Shown here piece by piece: positions 7,829 to 16,559 of a DNA stretch of 64,000 nucleotides. Numbering within the stretch: the stretch's first letter is position 1; the number at the start of each line of letters is the position of its first letter. A model generated the notes under the pieces. It made no database searches. It worked only from the letters and a program-made list of their open reading frames with translations, and was not told the origin of the DNA. A program made the translations under genes and the position numbers. This DNA is from Anaerolineales bacterium (GTDB lineage: Bacteria > Chloroflexota > Anaerolineae > Anaerolineales > Anaerolineaceae), in contig JAGVAB010000174.1 in NCBI GenBank assembly GCA_020060485.1, forward strand, positions 30,578-94,577. Reading direction: 5' to 3'.

Positions 7829-10468
7829 CTATTTTCCGTAATAAGCCCGGGTGTATAGTTCCTTGATCTCACTGATCAACGGGTAGCGCGGGTTTGCGCC
7901 CGTGCACTGGTCGTCGAATGCCTGTTCAGAAAGATCATCCAGTTTGGCCAAAAATTCAGTTTCTTCTACGCCCCAATCCTTGATGCTGGCCGGGATGTTG
8001 AGGTTGGCTTTCAATTCTTCTGTAGCCTGGATCAGATTGTTAATCTTTTCTTCTTCATCTTTGCCGCCCAGACCCAGGTAATCGGCTGCACGGGCATAGC
8101 GGGCTCTGGTTGAAGGGTATTCGTATTGCGGGAAAGCAGCCTGTTTGGTGGGTACATCGGTGGCGTTGAAGCGGATGACTTCATTGATCAGCATGGCATT
8201 GGCAATGCCGTGCGGGATGTGGAAGGCTGCACCCAGTTTGTGTGCCATGGAGTGACATATGCCCAGAAAAGCGTTGGCGAAGGCCATGCCGGCCATGGTG
8301 GCTGCATTGTGCACTTTCTCGCGAGCCTTGATGTCATCGGCGCCTTTTTCGTAGGCCAGGGGCAAGTACTTGTAAAGTAAACGCAGGCTTTCCAGAGCCA
8401 TACCATTCGTATAGTCAGTAGCCAACGCGGAAGCCAACGCTTCCAGGCAGTGAGTGATGGCGTCAATGCCAGAGGCTGCGGTCAGCGATTTTGGCTGGTG
8501 AATGACCAGTTCGGCATCTACAATGGCCATGTTGGGGGTCAGTGCGTAATCGGCGATCGGGTATTTGAAGCCTGTGCGATCGTCTGTTACCACCGAGAAG
8601 GGGGTTACTTCGGAGCCGGTGCCGGATGTTGTCGGGATGGCGACCAGTTCAGCTTTCTTGCCCATGTTGGGGAATTCATAGATGCGTTTGCGGATGTCCA
8701 GAAAGCGCAAAGCAAGACCTTCGAATTTAACTTCCGGGTTTTCATAGAGCAGCCACATGATCTTGGCGGCATCCATTGGCGAACCGCCACCCAGGGCAAT
8801 GATCACGTCTGGTTTGAAAGCATTCATGATCTCCAGGCCCTTGTTGATCGTGGACAGGGTGGGATCCGGCTTTACCTGATGGAAGCATTCACACTCCACG
8901 CCCAGCGGCTCAAGCACATTGGTCACTTTTTCCACATAGCCCATGTTGAACAAAACCGAGTCGGTCACGATGAAGGCGCGTTTCTTGCTTTTCAGTTCTT
9001 GCAGGGCTACCGGCAGACAGCCATATTTGTGGTAAATCTTGGGAGGAACCTTGAACCAGAGCATGTTTTCCCGTCTTTCTGCGATGGTTTTGATGTTGAT
9101 CAGGTGTTTGACGCCTACATTCTCGCTGATCGAGTTGCCGCCCCAGCTTCCACAGCCCAGGGTCAGCGAAGGCTCAAGCATAAAATTGTAAATGTCGCCA
9201 ATGGCGCCCTGCGACGCGGGCATGTTGACCAGCACCCGGCCGGTTTTTACAATATCACCAAAGGCCTGGATGCGCCCGTTGTTGAGCTTGTTGGTAAAGA
9301 GCAGGGAAGTGTGGCCAAAGCCGCCAAATTCTATCAGGCGGCGCGCCATATCGGTGCCGTCTTCGAAACTGCGGCATTTGATCAACCCCAGCAGAGGGGA
9401 CAGTTTTTCATAAGCAAAAGGTTCAGTAGCATCAATGGCAGTAAATTCACCAATCAACACTTTGGTGCGCGGATCAACTTCAATGCCAGCCATGGCCGCG
9501 ATATCGGCAGCAGATTGCCCAACGATTTTGGGATTGATCGTGCCGCGTTTCTCATCCAGAATGATGCGATCAATTTTTGCTTTTTCATCCGGGCTAAGAA
9601 AGTAAGCGCCGCGGGCAATGAATTCCTGTTTGACTTGTTCGTAAACATCTTTGTGTACGATGACAGCCTGTTCTGAAGCACAGATCACGCCATTGTCGAA
9701 GGTTTTGCTGATGAGGATCGAGTTGACGGCCAGCTTGATCTTGGCAGTCTCGTCGATGAGGGCGGGTGTGTTACCAGCGCCCACGCCGATCGCCGGTTTG
9801 CCGGAGGAGTAGGCTGCCTTGACCATGCCCGGACCGCCGGTGGCCAGGATGAGGCTGATGTCTTTGTGGGTCATCAATTGGTCTGTCATTTCGATGGAGG
9901 GCTCGGCGATCCAGGCAATGATGTCGCGCGGGGCGCCTGCCTTGACTGCTGCTTCCAGAATGATACGGGCAGCAGCTGCGGTGCATTCCCTGGCGCGCGG
10001 GTGGGGGGCAAAGATGATCGCATTACGGGTCTTCAGAGTGATCAAAGCCTTGAAGATGGCAGTGGATGTCGGGTTTGTGGTGGGAATGACGCCGGCTACA
10101 ACACCTACCGGCTCGGCAATTTTGGTAATGCCAAACGAAGCGTCTTCTTCGATGACGCCGCAGGTTTTGGTGTCACGATACTTGTTGAAGATATACTCTG
10201 AAGCGAAGTGGTTCTTGATGACCTTGTCTTCGACGATCCCCATGCCGGTTTCTGCCACTGCCAGTTTGGCCAGACTGATGCGGGCTTCATTGGCTGCGAT
10301 GGCCGCGTGATAAAAGATTTCATCCACTTTCTCCTGGGGAAAGGTGGAAAATTGAAGCTGGGCGGCTTTGACCCGGGCGATCAATGCTTCCAATTCCTCC
10401 GGGTTGCGGGCACCCTCATACAGGGAACTGCCGTTGCTGTTCTTGCCATTCGAGCGTTTTGTGGTCAT
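7829..10468 (-). CDS. adhE: Bifunctional acetaldehyde-CoA / alcohol dehydrogenase
   Basis: The 879-residue AdhE reduces acetyl-CoA to acetaldehyde and then to ethanol, regenerating two NAD+ per acetyl-CoA; it is usually cytoplasmic and forms spirosomes. The N-terminal half (about 1-450) is a CoA-acylating aldehyde dehydrogenase with the catalytic Cys in NGVICASEQ. The C-terminal half (about 460-870) is an iron-type alcohol dehydrogenase with GGGSPMDAAK for NAD and the metal-ligand histidines in THCLEAL, CHSMAHK and HIPHG. Length matches the family. TAAAGGAGC precedes the ATG. A promoter with a perfect Rex site directly upstream predicts induction when NADH is high. Confidence 0.97.
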   Translation of the reverse strand: MTTKRSNGKNSNGSSLYEGARNPEELEALIARVKAAQLQFSTFPQEKVDEIFYHAAIAANEARISLAKLAVAETGMGIVEDKVIKNHFASEYIFNKYRDTKTCGVIEEDASFGITKIAEPVGVVAGVIPTTNPTSTAIFKALITLKTRNAIIFAPHPRARECTAAAARIILEAAVKAGAPRDIIAWIAEPSIEMTDQLMTHKDISLILATGGPGMVKAAYSSGKPAIGVGAGNTPALIDETAKIKLAVNSILISKTFDNGVICASEQAVIVHKDVYEQVKQEFIARGAYFLSPDEKAKIDRIILDEKRGTINPKIVGQSAADIAAMAGIEVDPRTKVLIGEFTAIDATEPFAYEKLSPLLGLIKCRSFEDGTDMARRLIEFGGFGHTSLLFTNKLNNGRIQAFGDIVKTGRVLVNMPASQGAIGDIYNFMLEPSLTLGCGSWGGNSISENVGVKHLINIKTIAERRENMLWFKVPPKIYHKYGCLPVALQELKSKKRAFIVTDSVLFNMGYVEKVTNVLEPLGVECECFHQVKPDPTLSTINKGLEIMNAFKPDVIIALGGGSPMDAAKIMWLLYENPEVKFEGLALRFLDIRKRIYEFPNMGKKAELVAIPTTSGTGSEVTPFSVVTDDRTGFKYPIADYALTPNMAIVDAELVIHQPKSLTAASGIDAITHCLEALASALATDYTNGMALESLRLLYKYLPLAYEKGADDIKAREKVHNAATMAGMAFANAFLGICHSMAHKLGAAFHIPHGIANAMLINEVIRFNATDVPTKQAAFPQYEYPSTRARYARAADYLGLGGKDEEEKINNLIQATEELKANLNIPASIKDWGVEETEFLAKLDDLSEQAFDDQCTGANPRYPLISEIKELYTRAYYGK

Positions 10469-10545
10469 GGTATTGCTCCTTTATTTTTTTCTCTCTGCCA
10501 GAAACAATATTGGTTGGGGCAGGAGGATCTTTCTGCTGTGCTTAT

Positions 10546-10565
10546 ATTGTGATAATTTTCACAAT
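10546..10565. promoter_or_regulatory. Rex operator upstream of adhE
   Basis: A 20-bp palindrome with TTGTGA and TCACAA halves separated by six A/T bases, flanked by A and T. This matches the known binding pattern of the NADH-sensing repressor Rex, which controls adhE in many anaerobes. It starts five bases downstream of the adhE -10, the usual place for a repressor. No rex gene is in the window. Confidence 0.85.
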
Positions 10566-10569
10566 CAGG

Positions 10570-10598
10570 ATTATCCTGCATATGCAAGTGGATGTCAA
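10570..10598 (-). promoter_or_regulatory. adhE promoter
   Basis: On the minus strand TTGACA (10593-10598), a 17-base spacer and GATAAT (10570-10575) form a near-consensus sigma-70-type promoter about 100 bases upstream of the adhE start. The Rex palindrome overlaps the expected transcription start. Confidence 0.8.
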
Positions 10599-10847
10599 GG
10601 AGATTGAGAAATAATTCACAAATAAGGAAGATTGACTATGATACACCTGTGACAATGTTCTTAACCTTCTCAATAATTTTGTTGATTTTTTGTAGGCTTG
10701 AGGGTAGAACAAATTTGAGCGGGGGAACATTCACGACGCTGAACTGCATAAATTGCCTGTGGCAGTTGCGAAAAAGATGGGACTAACGTATGATCAACAT
10801 TGTGTTGATGAGGAAATCGGCTTCATCGGAGAGCGAGGAATGAAAGC
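10599..10847. other. Intergenic region upstream of the DUF3788 gene
   Basis: A/T-rich stretch of about 250 bases without a supported gene. A 64-codon frame crosses it but has no ribosome-binding site or recognisable product. A rightward promoter is expected here for the next gene, but no clean -35/-10 pair was found. Confidence 0.3.
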
Positions 10848-11267
10848 ATGGCATTGAGCATATTCGAGGATAAATCCAGACCGCCAACCGAGGATGACCT
10901 GGCAGAGACATTGGGGGAATGTAAACCACTCTGGGACGAGCTGTATGCTGCGAGTAACCAGGATTTCGGCCCGCTCAGGAGTGAGTGGAAATTTTACGGG
11001 AAGAATTCAGGCTGGACACTGTTGCTTAAAAACAATAAACGCACCATTCTCTATCTATACCCGCAGCATGGTGCTTTTATTACCCTGTTTGTGTTTGGCG
11101 AGAAGGCAGTCGATGCTGCCCGGCTGGCAGCATGGCCTGCCGGGATCATGACCTTGATTGATGATGCAAAGCCCTATATGGAAGGACGTTCTTTCCAGGT
11201 GAAAGTGGGGACATCAGATGATCTGGCAGTGATCCATAAACTGGCAGCGATCAAAATGGCGCATTAG
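10848..11267 (+). CDS. DUF3788 family protein
   Basis: Small soluble protein of 139 residues resembling the DUF3788 family, whose function is unknown. Features typical of that family are the WKFYGKNSGWTLLLK stretch near 49-63, a following YLYP strand, and a C-terminal basic/hydrophobic segment. There is no signal peptide or membrane segment. A weak AGGA lies 12 bases before the ATG. It sits alone between adhE (divergent) and a small membrane protein gene, so context says little. Confidence 0.7.
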   Translation: MALSIFEDKSRPPTEDDLAETLGECKPLWDELYAASNQDFGPLRSEWKFYGKNSGWTLLLKNNKRTILYLYPQHGAFITLFVFGEKAVDAARLAAWPAGIMTLIDDAKPYMEGRSFQVKVGTSDDLAVIHKLAAIKMAH

Positions 11268-11390
11268 AAGGGCGCTGCTTACCGCCTGGAGCTTGGCCAG
11301 GCGACTACGAGACGTCAGAATTTTTGAGCAGATGATGATGTGGATTCAGGGATGGTTGTTTTTTCATCAAATAATCGACAGGAGGTTCAC

Positions 11391-11690
11391 ATGGGTTTCA
11401 GAAAATTTATGAGTTTTGAGCGCATGGTTACGCCTTTGATCATCCGGGTTTTCTTCTGGATCGGGGTGGTGATTGCCATTTTGACAGGTCTGGCGGTCGT
11501 GGTGGGCGGCGTTATCGGCGGCCTGAGGGAAGAGAATTTTCTTCTCGTGGTTGGCGGTCTGGTTGGTGGACCGCTGGCCATCCTGCTGGGTGTTTTGATG
11601 GTGCGCATTTATGCCGAGCTGTTGATCCTGGCTTTCCGGATCAATGAGACCCTGACAGACATCAAGGTCCTTCTGGAAAAAAAGCAGTAA
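11391..11690 (+). CDS. Small membrane protein, DUF4282-like
   Basis: A 99-residue protein with two hydrophobic segments (about 18-40 and 50-72) separated by a short loop GLREEN, and a charged C-terminal tail. This layout and the MGFRKFMSFERM opening match DUF4282 proteins, of unknown function. The ATG at 11391 follows a strong AGGAGG; an upstream in-frame start at 11340 lacks one and is rejected. It is followed directly by a hairpin terminator, so it is probably the last gene of its transcript. Confidence 0.8.
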   Translation: MGFRKFMSFERMVTPLIIRVFFWIGVVIAILTGLAVVVGGVIGGLREENFLLVVGGLVGGPLAILLGVLMVRIYAELLILAFRINETLTDIKVLLEKKQ

Positions 11691-11711
11691 TCGCCTGTCT
11701 TTTCCGGGGCT

Positions 11712-11737
11712 GTTGAGAACCCATCTTCTCAACTTTT
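11712..11737 (+). terminator. Intrinsic terminator after the DUF4282-like gene
   Basis: GTTGAGAA (11712-11719) and TTCTCAAC (11726-11733) pair around a 6-base loop and are followed by TTTT. Confidence 0.75.
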
Positions 11738-11855
11738 GGCTGTACGCATGCAATCATGTTATCTCATGCCACAGCTCTTTTGGGCGCGGTTGGTGCCGCT
11801 CGATGGGCTGTTTGTGTCATGCATCCCCATGTCATGGAAAAACCACAGGTGCCTC

Positions 11856-11908
11856 TTGAAAATGGGAAAAACCCGTGCTATTATAATCAGAATACGAATT
11901 CTAATTCT
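11856..11908 (+). promoter_or_regulatory. Promoter and candidate operator of the TetR-MFS operon
   Basis: TTGAAA (11856-11861), 17 bases and TATTAT (11879-11884) form a promoter; an overlapping TATAAT is at 11882-11887. Immediately downstream, AGAATACGAA (11889-11898) and TTCTAATTCT (11899-11908) form a 20-bp inverted repeat matching at 8 of 10 positions, a typical size for a TetR operator. Its place over the transcription start suggests autorepression. The promoter lies inside an upstream extension of the regulator frame, which argues for the downstream start. Confidence 0.6.
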
Positions 11909-11932
11909 AATCTGATGGAGTTAACAGCAGAT

Positions 11933-12565
11933 ATGGAAAGCGGCATTCAGGAACCTCTGCAGGATCGCAGTATGCAAACCATGAATCAAATTCTGGATGC
12001 AGCCAGTGAATTGCTCGAGGAACGATTGTTTGAAGAAATTTCCATTGCCGAGATCGTGGCCCGGGCGGGCTGCTCGGTGGGGGCTTTTTACGGGCGTTTT
12101 AAGGATAAAAGTGCGCTGTTGTTTGCCCTGGACGAATACCATTTTCAGGATTTCATTGTCGCAGCCAATGCGTTGATCGCTGAAATCCAGTCTGAGGATC
12201 GGGGATTGCAGGAGGTGATCCGCTCAGTGGTGCAATTCCTGGTGGATGCCTATGGGCGGCGGCCGGGTCTTTTGCGGGCGCTGGTGCTGTATGCCAAACA
12301 GCATCACGACGAAGGCTTCCGCTTGCGCGAACGGCGCGCCTGGGCGCTGTATCCGCAGCTCCATCAGATCATCCTGAACCACGCGGCTGAAATGGATTGC
12401 CCAGACCCTAATTTTGCTGTGCGATTTGGTTTTATGCAGGTCTTTTTCACGGCCAGTGAGATCCTCTTGTGGGGCACACGCAATGAGGATTTTCCCGTCT
12501 CTGCCGATCAACTGGTCACAGAATTAACCCGCACTTACCTGGCTTATCTGGGCGTCAATCCGTAA
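11933..12565 (+). CDS. TetR/AcrR family transcriptional regulator
   Basis: About 210 residues. The N-terminal helix-turn-helix reads ILDAASELLEERLFEEISIAEIVARAGCSVGAFYGRFKDK, reported here only as the characteristic order: a helix, then the SIAEIV / AGCSVGAFY recognition region and the YGRFKDK end of the domain. The rest is an all-helical ligand-binding domain. The frame is open from 11756, but a promoter and operator lie within that extension. The ATG at 11933 has GGAG upstream; ATG 11915 is the alternative. It is 54 bases upstream of an MFS transporter gene and probably represses that operon in the absence of an unknown ligand. Confidence 0.87.
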   Translation: MESGIQEPLQDRSMQTMNQILDAASELLEERLFEEISIAEIVARAGCSVGAFYGRFKDKSALLFALDEYHFQDFIVAANALIAEIQSEDRGLQEVIRSVVQFLVDAYGRRPGLLRALVLYAKQHHDEGFRLRERRAWALYPQLHQIILNHAAEMDCPDPNFAVRFGFMQVFFTASEILLWGTRNEDFPVSADQLVTELTRTYLAYLGVNP

Positions 12566-12619
12566 AGGATACTTTGCGGGTTTTAATCATACTTTTTAAC
12601 TGAAACATTGGAGGAGAAC

Positions 12620-13810
12620 ATGGAAAAAAGGGACAGGTTTTTAAGGCTGGCTTTGTTTGGCGGGGTGTATTTTGTGGAAGGCGCCTTGTTGACTTATTTT
12701 TCAGCATTCAATGTCATCTATTTGCGCAGTTTTGACCTTTCTTATTCAAACATTGGCTTGATCAGCGGGATCACGCTGGTGCCGTTTGTGCTCAAGATCT
12801 TCATTGGCCTTTTGAGCGACAAGGTCAAGATTGGCCGCTGGGGATACCGTAAGCCGTATATCTTATTCGGGCTTGCTCTGCAGGCTGTGGCTTTTTTCCT
12901 GGTGCAGTTTGTTCATCCTGTTCACCAATTTTCGGCTTTTCTGGTGTTGATGGTTTTATCTGCTTTGGGAATGTCCACCTATGATACTTGTACAGATGGG
13001 CTGTCCATCGATACCACTCCCGAAGCCGACCGCGGCCTGGTGCAGGGCATTATGGTGGGCGGGCGTGCGTTGAGCTCGATCTTGGCGGCAGCAGTGATCG
13101 GTTTGCTCTCGGCCCGCGGCAATTGGCCGATGGTTTTTACATTGATTGCTGTTTTGAGCGTGCTGGTATTTGTCCTGACTTTCTTTGTGCAAGAGGCCAA
13201 AGAACGCAAAACGGAAGTGGCCTATGAGAAAGGGGCATTCTCCGCTTTTCGTGATTGGGGTTTCATTCTCTTTCTGGTGCTGGGCATTTTATACCCGCTG
13301 GCTCTCTACAGCGCCAATGGAATGGTGTCACCTTTCCTGAATGAATCTCTGGGCATTTCTCTGGACCGGGTGGGATTGTATATCTCTGTCTTTGGCTTTG
13401 GCACCGTTTTGGGGGCGGTGGTTGGCGGTCCTTTGATGAAGGTGCTGGGACGGCGCAAAAGCATTCTGGTTGCGCTTGTTCTAACCCTGGTTTCGACTGT
13501 GGGTTTGGCGTTGGCGCCTTCGGCTGGTTTGGCCTGGGTGATCGTCTTTCTGTTTGGCGTAGCCTTCGGGTACTACGAAACCGTTTACTTTGCCATGGGC
13601 ATGGACTTTTCCGACCCGCGCATCGCAGCCTTTATGTTCTCGATCATCATGGCGGTGGGCAATATCGGTATTGGTCTGGGTGCCCCGCTGGCCGGGGTGT
13701 TGGTGGACAATCTGGGCTTTCAGTCCATGTTCTGGATCTTTGCCGGGGTACATGTGCTGACCCTGCCGGTGGTGCTGGGTATTTTCAGGCTGCGCAAGGA
13801 CATGCGCTAG
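12620..13810 (+). CDS. MFS transporter
   Basis: A 396-residue polytopic membrane protein with about 12 hydrophobic segments in two halves, as in the major facilitator superfamily. The loop between segments 2 and 3 contains GLLSDKVKIGRWGYRKPY, in which the acidic-basic pattern corresponds to the MFS signature; a second copy of the pattern (PLMKVLGRRK) follows in the C-terminal half. GGAGGAG precedes the ATG at 12620; a TTG at 12608 also opens the frame but lies at the ribosome-binding site. The TetR neighbour suggests regulated export or uptake of a small molecule. Drug efflux is possible, but the downstream epimerase and peptidase could equally point to a peptide-derived compound. Confidence 0.87.
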   Translation: MEKRDRFLRLALFGGVYFVEGALLTYFSAFNVIYLRSFDLSYSNIGLISGITLVPFVLKIFIGLLSDKVKIGRWGYRKPYILFGLALQAVAFFLVQFVHPVHQFSAFLVLMVLSALGMSTYDTCTDGLSIDTTPEADRGLVQGIMVGGRALSSILAAAVIGLLSARGNWPMVFTLIAVLSVLVFVLTFFVQEAKERKTEVAYEKGAFSAFRDWGFILFLVLGILYPLALYSANGMVSPFLNESLGISLDRVGLYISVFGFGTVLGAVVGGPLMKVLGRRKSILVALVLTLVSTVGLALAPSAGLAWVIVFLFGVAFGYYETVYFAMGMDFSDPRIAAFMFSIIMAVGNIGIGLGAPLAGVLVDNLGFQSMFWIFAGVHVLTLPVVLGIFRLRKDMR

Positions 13811-13908
13811 CCCAGCGTCAACTTTGATGCCTGGTGGAAATCTTTCAAATTGTATGGGAAAACAACAAAAAATTCGGATTTTTGTGGCATGAGAAAGCAG
13901 GTGAATGG

Positions 13909-14979
13909 ATGAAGATTATTGAGATGCGCGTATGGCCTTTGAACCTGGAACCGGTCAGCGCTTTCACCGTGGCCTATGGCAGTTACGATGTCTTTGAATA
14001 TGCGCTCATTGAACTCATTACCGATACAGGCTTGAGCGGCCTGGGCGAGGCCGCCCCGGATACCGAGGTGACCGGGGAGACGCAAGTCTCGGTGCTGCGC
14101 GATCTGGATTCTGCCCGGCAGGCTGTGGTCGGCAAGGATCCCTTTGACATGGAGCTGATCCTGCGCCACCTGGAGGAACTGCTGCCGCATGGTCCTTCTT
14201 CCCGGGCGGCGGTGGACATGGCCCTGTATGACCTGGTGGGCAAGGCGCTGGGTGTGCCTGTGTACCGCCTGTTGGGGGGCAAGGCGCACGCTGCGGTGCC
14301 GGCTTATCCGGTAGTGCCTTTGGATGTGGCAGAGAGCATGGCGGCAGTGGCGGCGCAGTTTGCCGCTGGCGGAGCAAATACGCTGAAGGTCAAGATCGGC
14401 ACCACCATTGAAGAAGATGAAGCCCGCCTGGCGGCCATTCGGGCAGCCATCGGCATGGAGATCAGGCTGCGGGTGGATGTTAACCAGGGTTGGGGGGATG
14501 CCGACACAGCCATAGCGGCTATTCGCCGGTTGACCAGGTTCAATTTGGACTATGTTGAGCAGCCGGTCAAGGACAGCGATATTGACGGCATGGCAGCGGT
14601 TTGCCGCGCCGTGGACGTGCCCATCATGGCCGACGAAAGTTTGCACAGCCCGGCAGATGCCCTGGAGATCATCCAGAAGGGGGCGGCTGATATCCTTAAT
14701 ATCAAGTTGATGAAGTGCGGCGGCATTTATCGCGGTTTGCAGATTCTGGCGCTGGCCGAGGCGGCCGGCCTGCCCTGCATTGTGGGTTCGATGGGCGAGA
14801 GCAGCATTGCCAGCGCGGCGGGGGTGCATCTGACAGCAGCCAAAGCCAATATCCTGTCTTGCGAGGCCATCGGACCGCTATTCGTCAAAAACGACCCGGC
14901 AGAAGGTTTTCTGGCGGATCTGGAACGGATGGTCTTGCTGCCGCCGGAAGCGCCCGGCCTGGGGGTGCGCTTGAAATGA
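13909..14979 (+). CDS. Enolase-superfamily enzyme, dipeptide epimerase / muconate cycloisomerase type
   Basis: About 356 residues with a capping domain and a TIM barrel. The muconate-lactonising-enzyme subgroup residues are visible in order: K-V-K in LKVKIG (general base lysine), D in RVDVNQGW, E in DYVEQPV, D in IMADES (three metal ligands), and K in NIKLMKCGG on the opposite face. L-Ala-D/L-Glu epimerases belong to this subgroup, and the following M20 peptidase gene fits peptide metabolism, but specificity cannot be read directly. The start at 13909 (MKIIEMRVW) has AGGTGAATGG upstream; the frame extends to 13834 without support. The stop overlaps the M20 start. Confidence 0.83.
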   Translation: MKIIEMRVWPLNLEPVSAFTVAYGSYDVFEYALIELITDTGLSGLGEAAPDTEVTGETQVSVLRDLDSARQAVVGKDPFDMELILRHLEELLPHGPSSRAAVDMALYDLVGKALGVPVYRLLGGKAHAAVPAYPVVPLDVAESMAAVAAQFAAGGANTLKVKIGTTIEEDEARLAAIRAAIGMEIRLRVDVNQGWGDADTAIAAIRRLTRFNLDYVEQPVKDSDIDGMAAVCRAVDVPIMADESLHSPADALEIIQKGAADILNIKLMKCGGIYRGLQILALAEAAGLPCIVGSMGESSIASAAGVHLTAAKANILSCEAIGPLFVKNDPAEGFLADLERMVLLPPEAPGLGVRLK

Positions 14980-16316
14980 AACCTCCATCCGACCTGGGAG
15001 AACGTGCGGCGCGCTTGCTGAGCGAGTACATCCAGATCAACACCACCAACCCGCCGGGCAATGAGGCCCAGGCAGCGGATTTCTTTGCCCAGCAATTGCG
15101 CCAGCGCGGACTGGAACCGCGGGTTTATCCCACTGCGCCGGGGCGGGCGAATGTGGTAGCCCGCCTGAAAGGCCGGGGGGATGGCAGCCGCGGCCCACTG
15201 CTCTTGCTGCATCACATGGACGTGGTGACTGCCGAGGCAGCGGATTGGGTGCATGACCCCTTTGGCGGGGAGCTTGACGATGGTTATGTGTATGGGCGCG
15301 GTGCGCTGGATATGAAGTGCTTCGGCATCATGCACCTGATGGCCCTGGATATGCTTTTGCAGCAGGGTATGCCCCTTGACCGCGACATTATCTTCTTGGC
15401 TGTGGCCGATGAAGAGCAGGAAGGCGAATTTGGCGCGGGCTGGATGGTGGAGAATCACTGGGAGGAAATTGCCCCCGAGATCGTCTGGGACGAGGGCGGC
15501 TATGGCATCCGCGGGTTGTTGAAAGACGAGCTGGTCTTCTATGTGTCCGTGGCCGAGAAGAACGGGCTGTGGACACGGTTGATCGCCAGTGGAGAGGCGG
15601 GCCTGGGTTCCATTCCGCGCGGCAACAACCCGATTGATGTTTTGACACAGGCCTTGCACAAATTGCAGGAGTACCCTTTTCCGCCGCGTCTCACCCCAAC
15701 CTCGGCTGAAATGCTGCGCCGCTTGGGAAGCACAGCCGGGTTCCCGCAGTCCTTTCTGTTGCAGCATGCCGCGAATCCCTTGCTCTGGCCGCTGGTCAGC
15801 CGCGCACTGACTGGGATGCCCACCCTGAATGCGATGGTGCGCAATCTGGCCACGCCCACCGTGCTGCGCGGCGGTGAGAAAGAAAACATCATCCCTGCCC
15901 GGGCTGAGGCGATGCTGGACGTGCGCCTGCTGCCGGATGAAGACCCGGCGCGGTTCTTTGCAGAATTGGAAGCCTTGCTTGCTGACGACCGTCTGCGCCT
16001 GGAAACGCCAGCCGACCTGACAATGCCTGCCGTGACACCCTTCGAGCATCCCTTCTTCGCTGGCCTGGAAGCCGGCATCACCGGCCTGGTGCCCGATTGC
16101 CAGGTGGCCCCCATGCTCACCCCCGGCGGCACCGACTCACGCTACTTCCGCCGCAAGGGCGCAGCCGCCTTTGGCCTGATCCCGATCATCATCGATCCTG
16201 ATGAACTGGAGCGCATGCACGGCATCGACGAGCGCATCTCGGTGGAGAATTTGGCGCTGGGGTCGCGGGTGGTGGCGGATGTGGTGGGGAGGGTGTGCAA
16301 AAGCACCCCATCCTAA
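14976..16316 (+). CDS. M20 family metallopeptidase
   Basis: About 446 residues, zinc-dependent exopeptidase or deacylase of the ArgE/DapE/CPG2 group. Metal-binding motifs: HHMDVV, GRGALDMK (bridging Asp), DEEQEGEFG (catalytic and ligand Glu), and a C-terminal PGGTDSRYFR. The lid domain lies between about 190 and 310. The start is fixed by an ATGA overlap with the preceding epimerase gene, so the two are translationally coupled. An in-frame upstream extension to 14715 runs inside the epimerase gene and is rejected. Substrates in this family include dipeptides and N-acyl amino acids; pairing with an epimerase suggests dipeptide turnover. Confidence 0.9.
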   Translation: MKPPSDLGERAARLLSEYIQINTTNPPGNEAQAADFFAQQLRQRGLEPRVYPTAPGRANVVARLKGRGDGSRGPLLLLHHMDVVTAEAADWVHDPFGGELDDGYVYGRGALDMKCFGIMHLMALDMLLQQGMPLDRDIIFLAVADEEQEGEFGAGWMVENHWEEIAPEIVWDEGGYGIRGLLKDELVFYVSVAEKNGLWTRLIASGEAGLGSIPRGNNPIDVLTQALHKLQEYPFPPRLTPTSAEMLRRLGSTAGFPQSFLLQHAANPLLWPLVSRALTGMPTLNAMVRNLATPTVLRGGEKENIIPARAEAMLDVRLLPDEDPARFFAELEALLADDRLRLETPADLTMPAVTPFEHPFFAGLEAGITGLVPDCQVAPMLTPGGTDSRYFRRKGAAAFGLIPIIIDPDELERMHGIDERISVENLALGSRVVADVVGRVCKSTPS

Positions 16317-16435
16317 CCTTCCCCAATTTGTGGTACTGCTACAAATCAGGGAAGGCATATGTTGAGTATCCAAAATTTGATGATAATAAGTTATTGTATT
16401 ATGAAGTTTTGGCGTACTGAATAGATCGATAGCAT

Positions 16436-16470
16436 AAGCTGCCTGCTGGTTATTCCGCAGGCGGCTTTTT
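16436..16470 (+). terminator. Intrinsic terminator after the M20 peptidase gene
   Basis: An 11-bp stem (16436-16446 with 16457-16467, one G-T pair) with a 10-base loop, followed by a run of T. It ends the rightward TetR-MFS-epimerase-peptidase group. Confidence 0.8.
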
Positions 16471-16508
16471 GATTTCCCGGTATTGAAATAATCTTGCCTG
16501 TCCCTGCG

Positions 16509-16554
16509 AAAAAAACAGTCCCGTTTTGCATGATTTTGCAAAACGGGACTGTTT
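16509..16554 (-). terminator. Intrinsic terminator after thrC
   Basis: Perfect 18-bp arms (16513-16530, 16537-16554) with a 6-base loop. On the minus strand the stem leads into seven T (complement of 16509-16515). It ends the threonine operon only a few bases after the thrC stop. Confidence 0.9.
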
Positions 16555-16559
16555 GTGTC

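Noticed and set aside
8450..9676. A 408-codon plus-strand open frame
   Set aside because: Antisense to adhE; low-complexity composition caused by the codon bias of the real gene.
10546..10565. Reading the adhE palindrome as a CRP/FNR site
   Set aside because: The sequence TTGTGA-N6-TCACAA and its place after the -10 fit a Rex repressor site better than an activator site, which would normally be upstream of the -35.
10592..10786. A 64-codon plus-strand frame with a hydrophobic middle
   Set aside because: No ribosome-binding site, and it overlaps the adhE promoter region.
14727..16049. A 440-codon minus-strand open frame
   Set aside because: Antisense to the epimerase and M20 peptidase genes; no recognisable protein.
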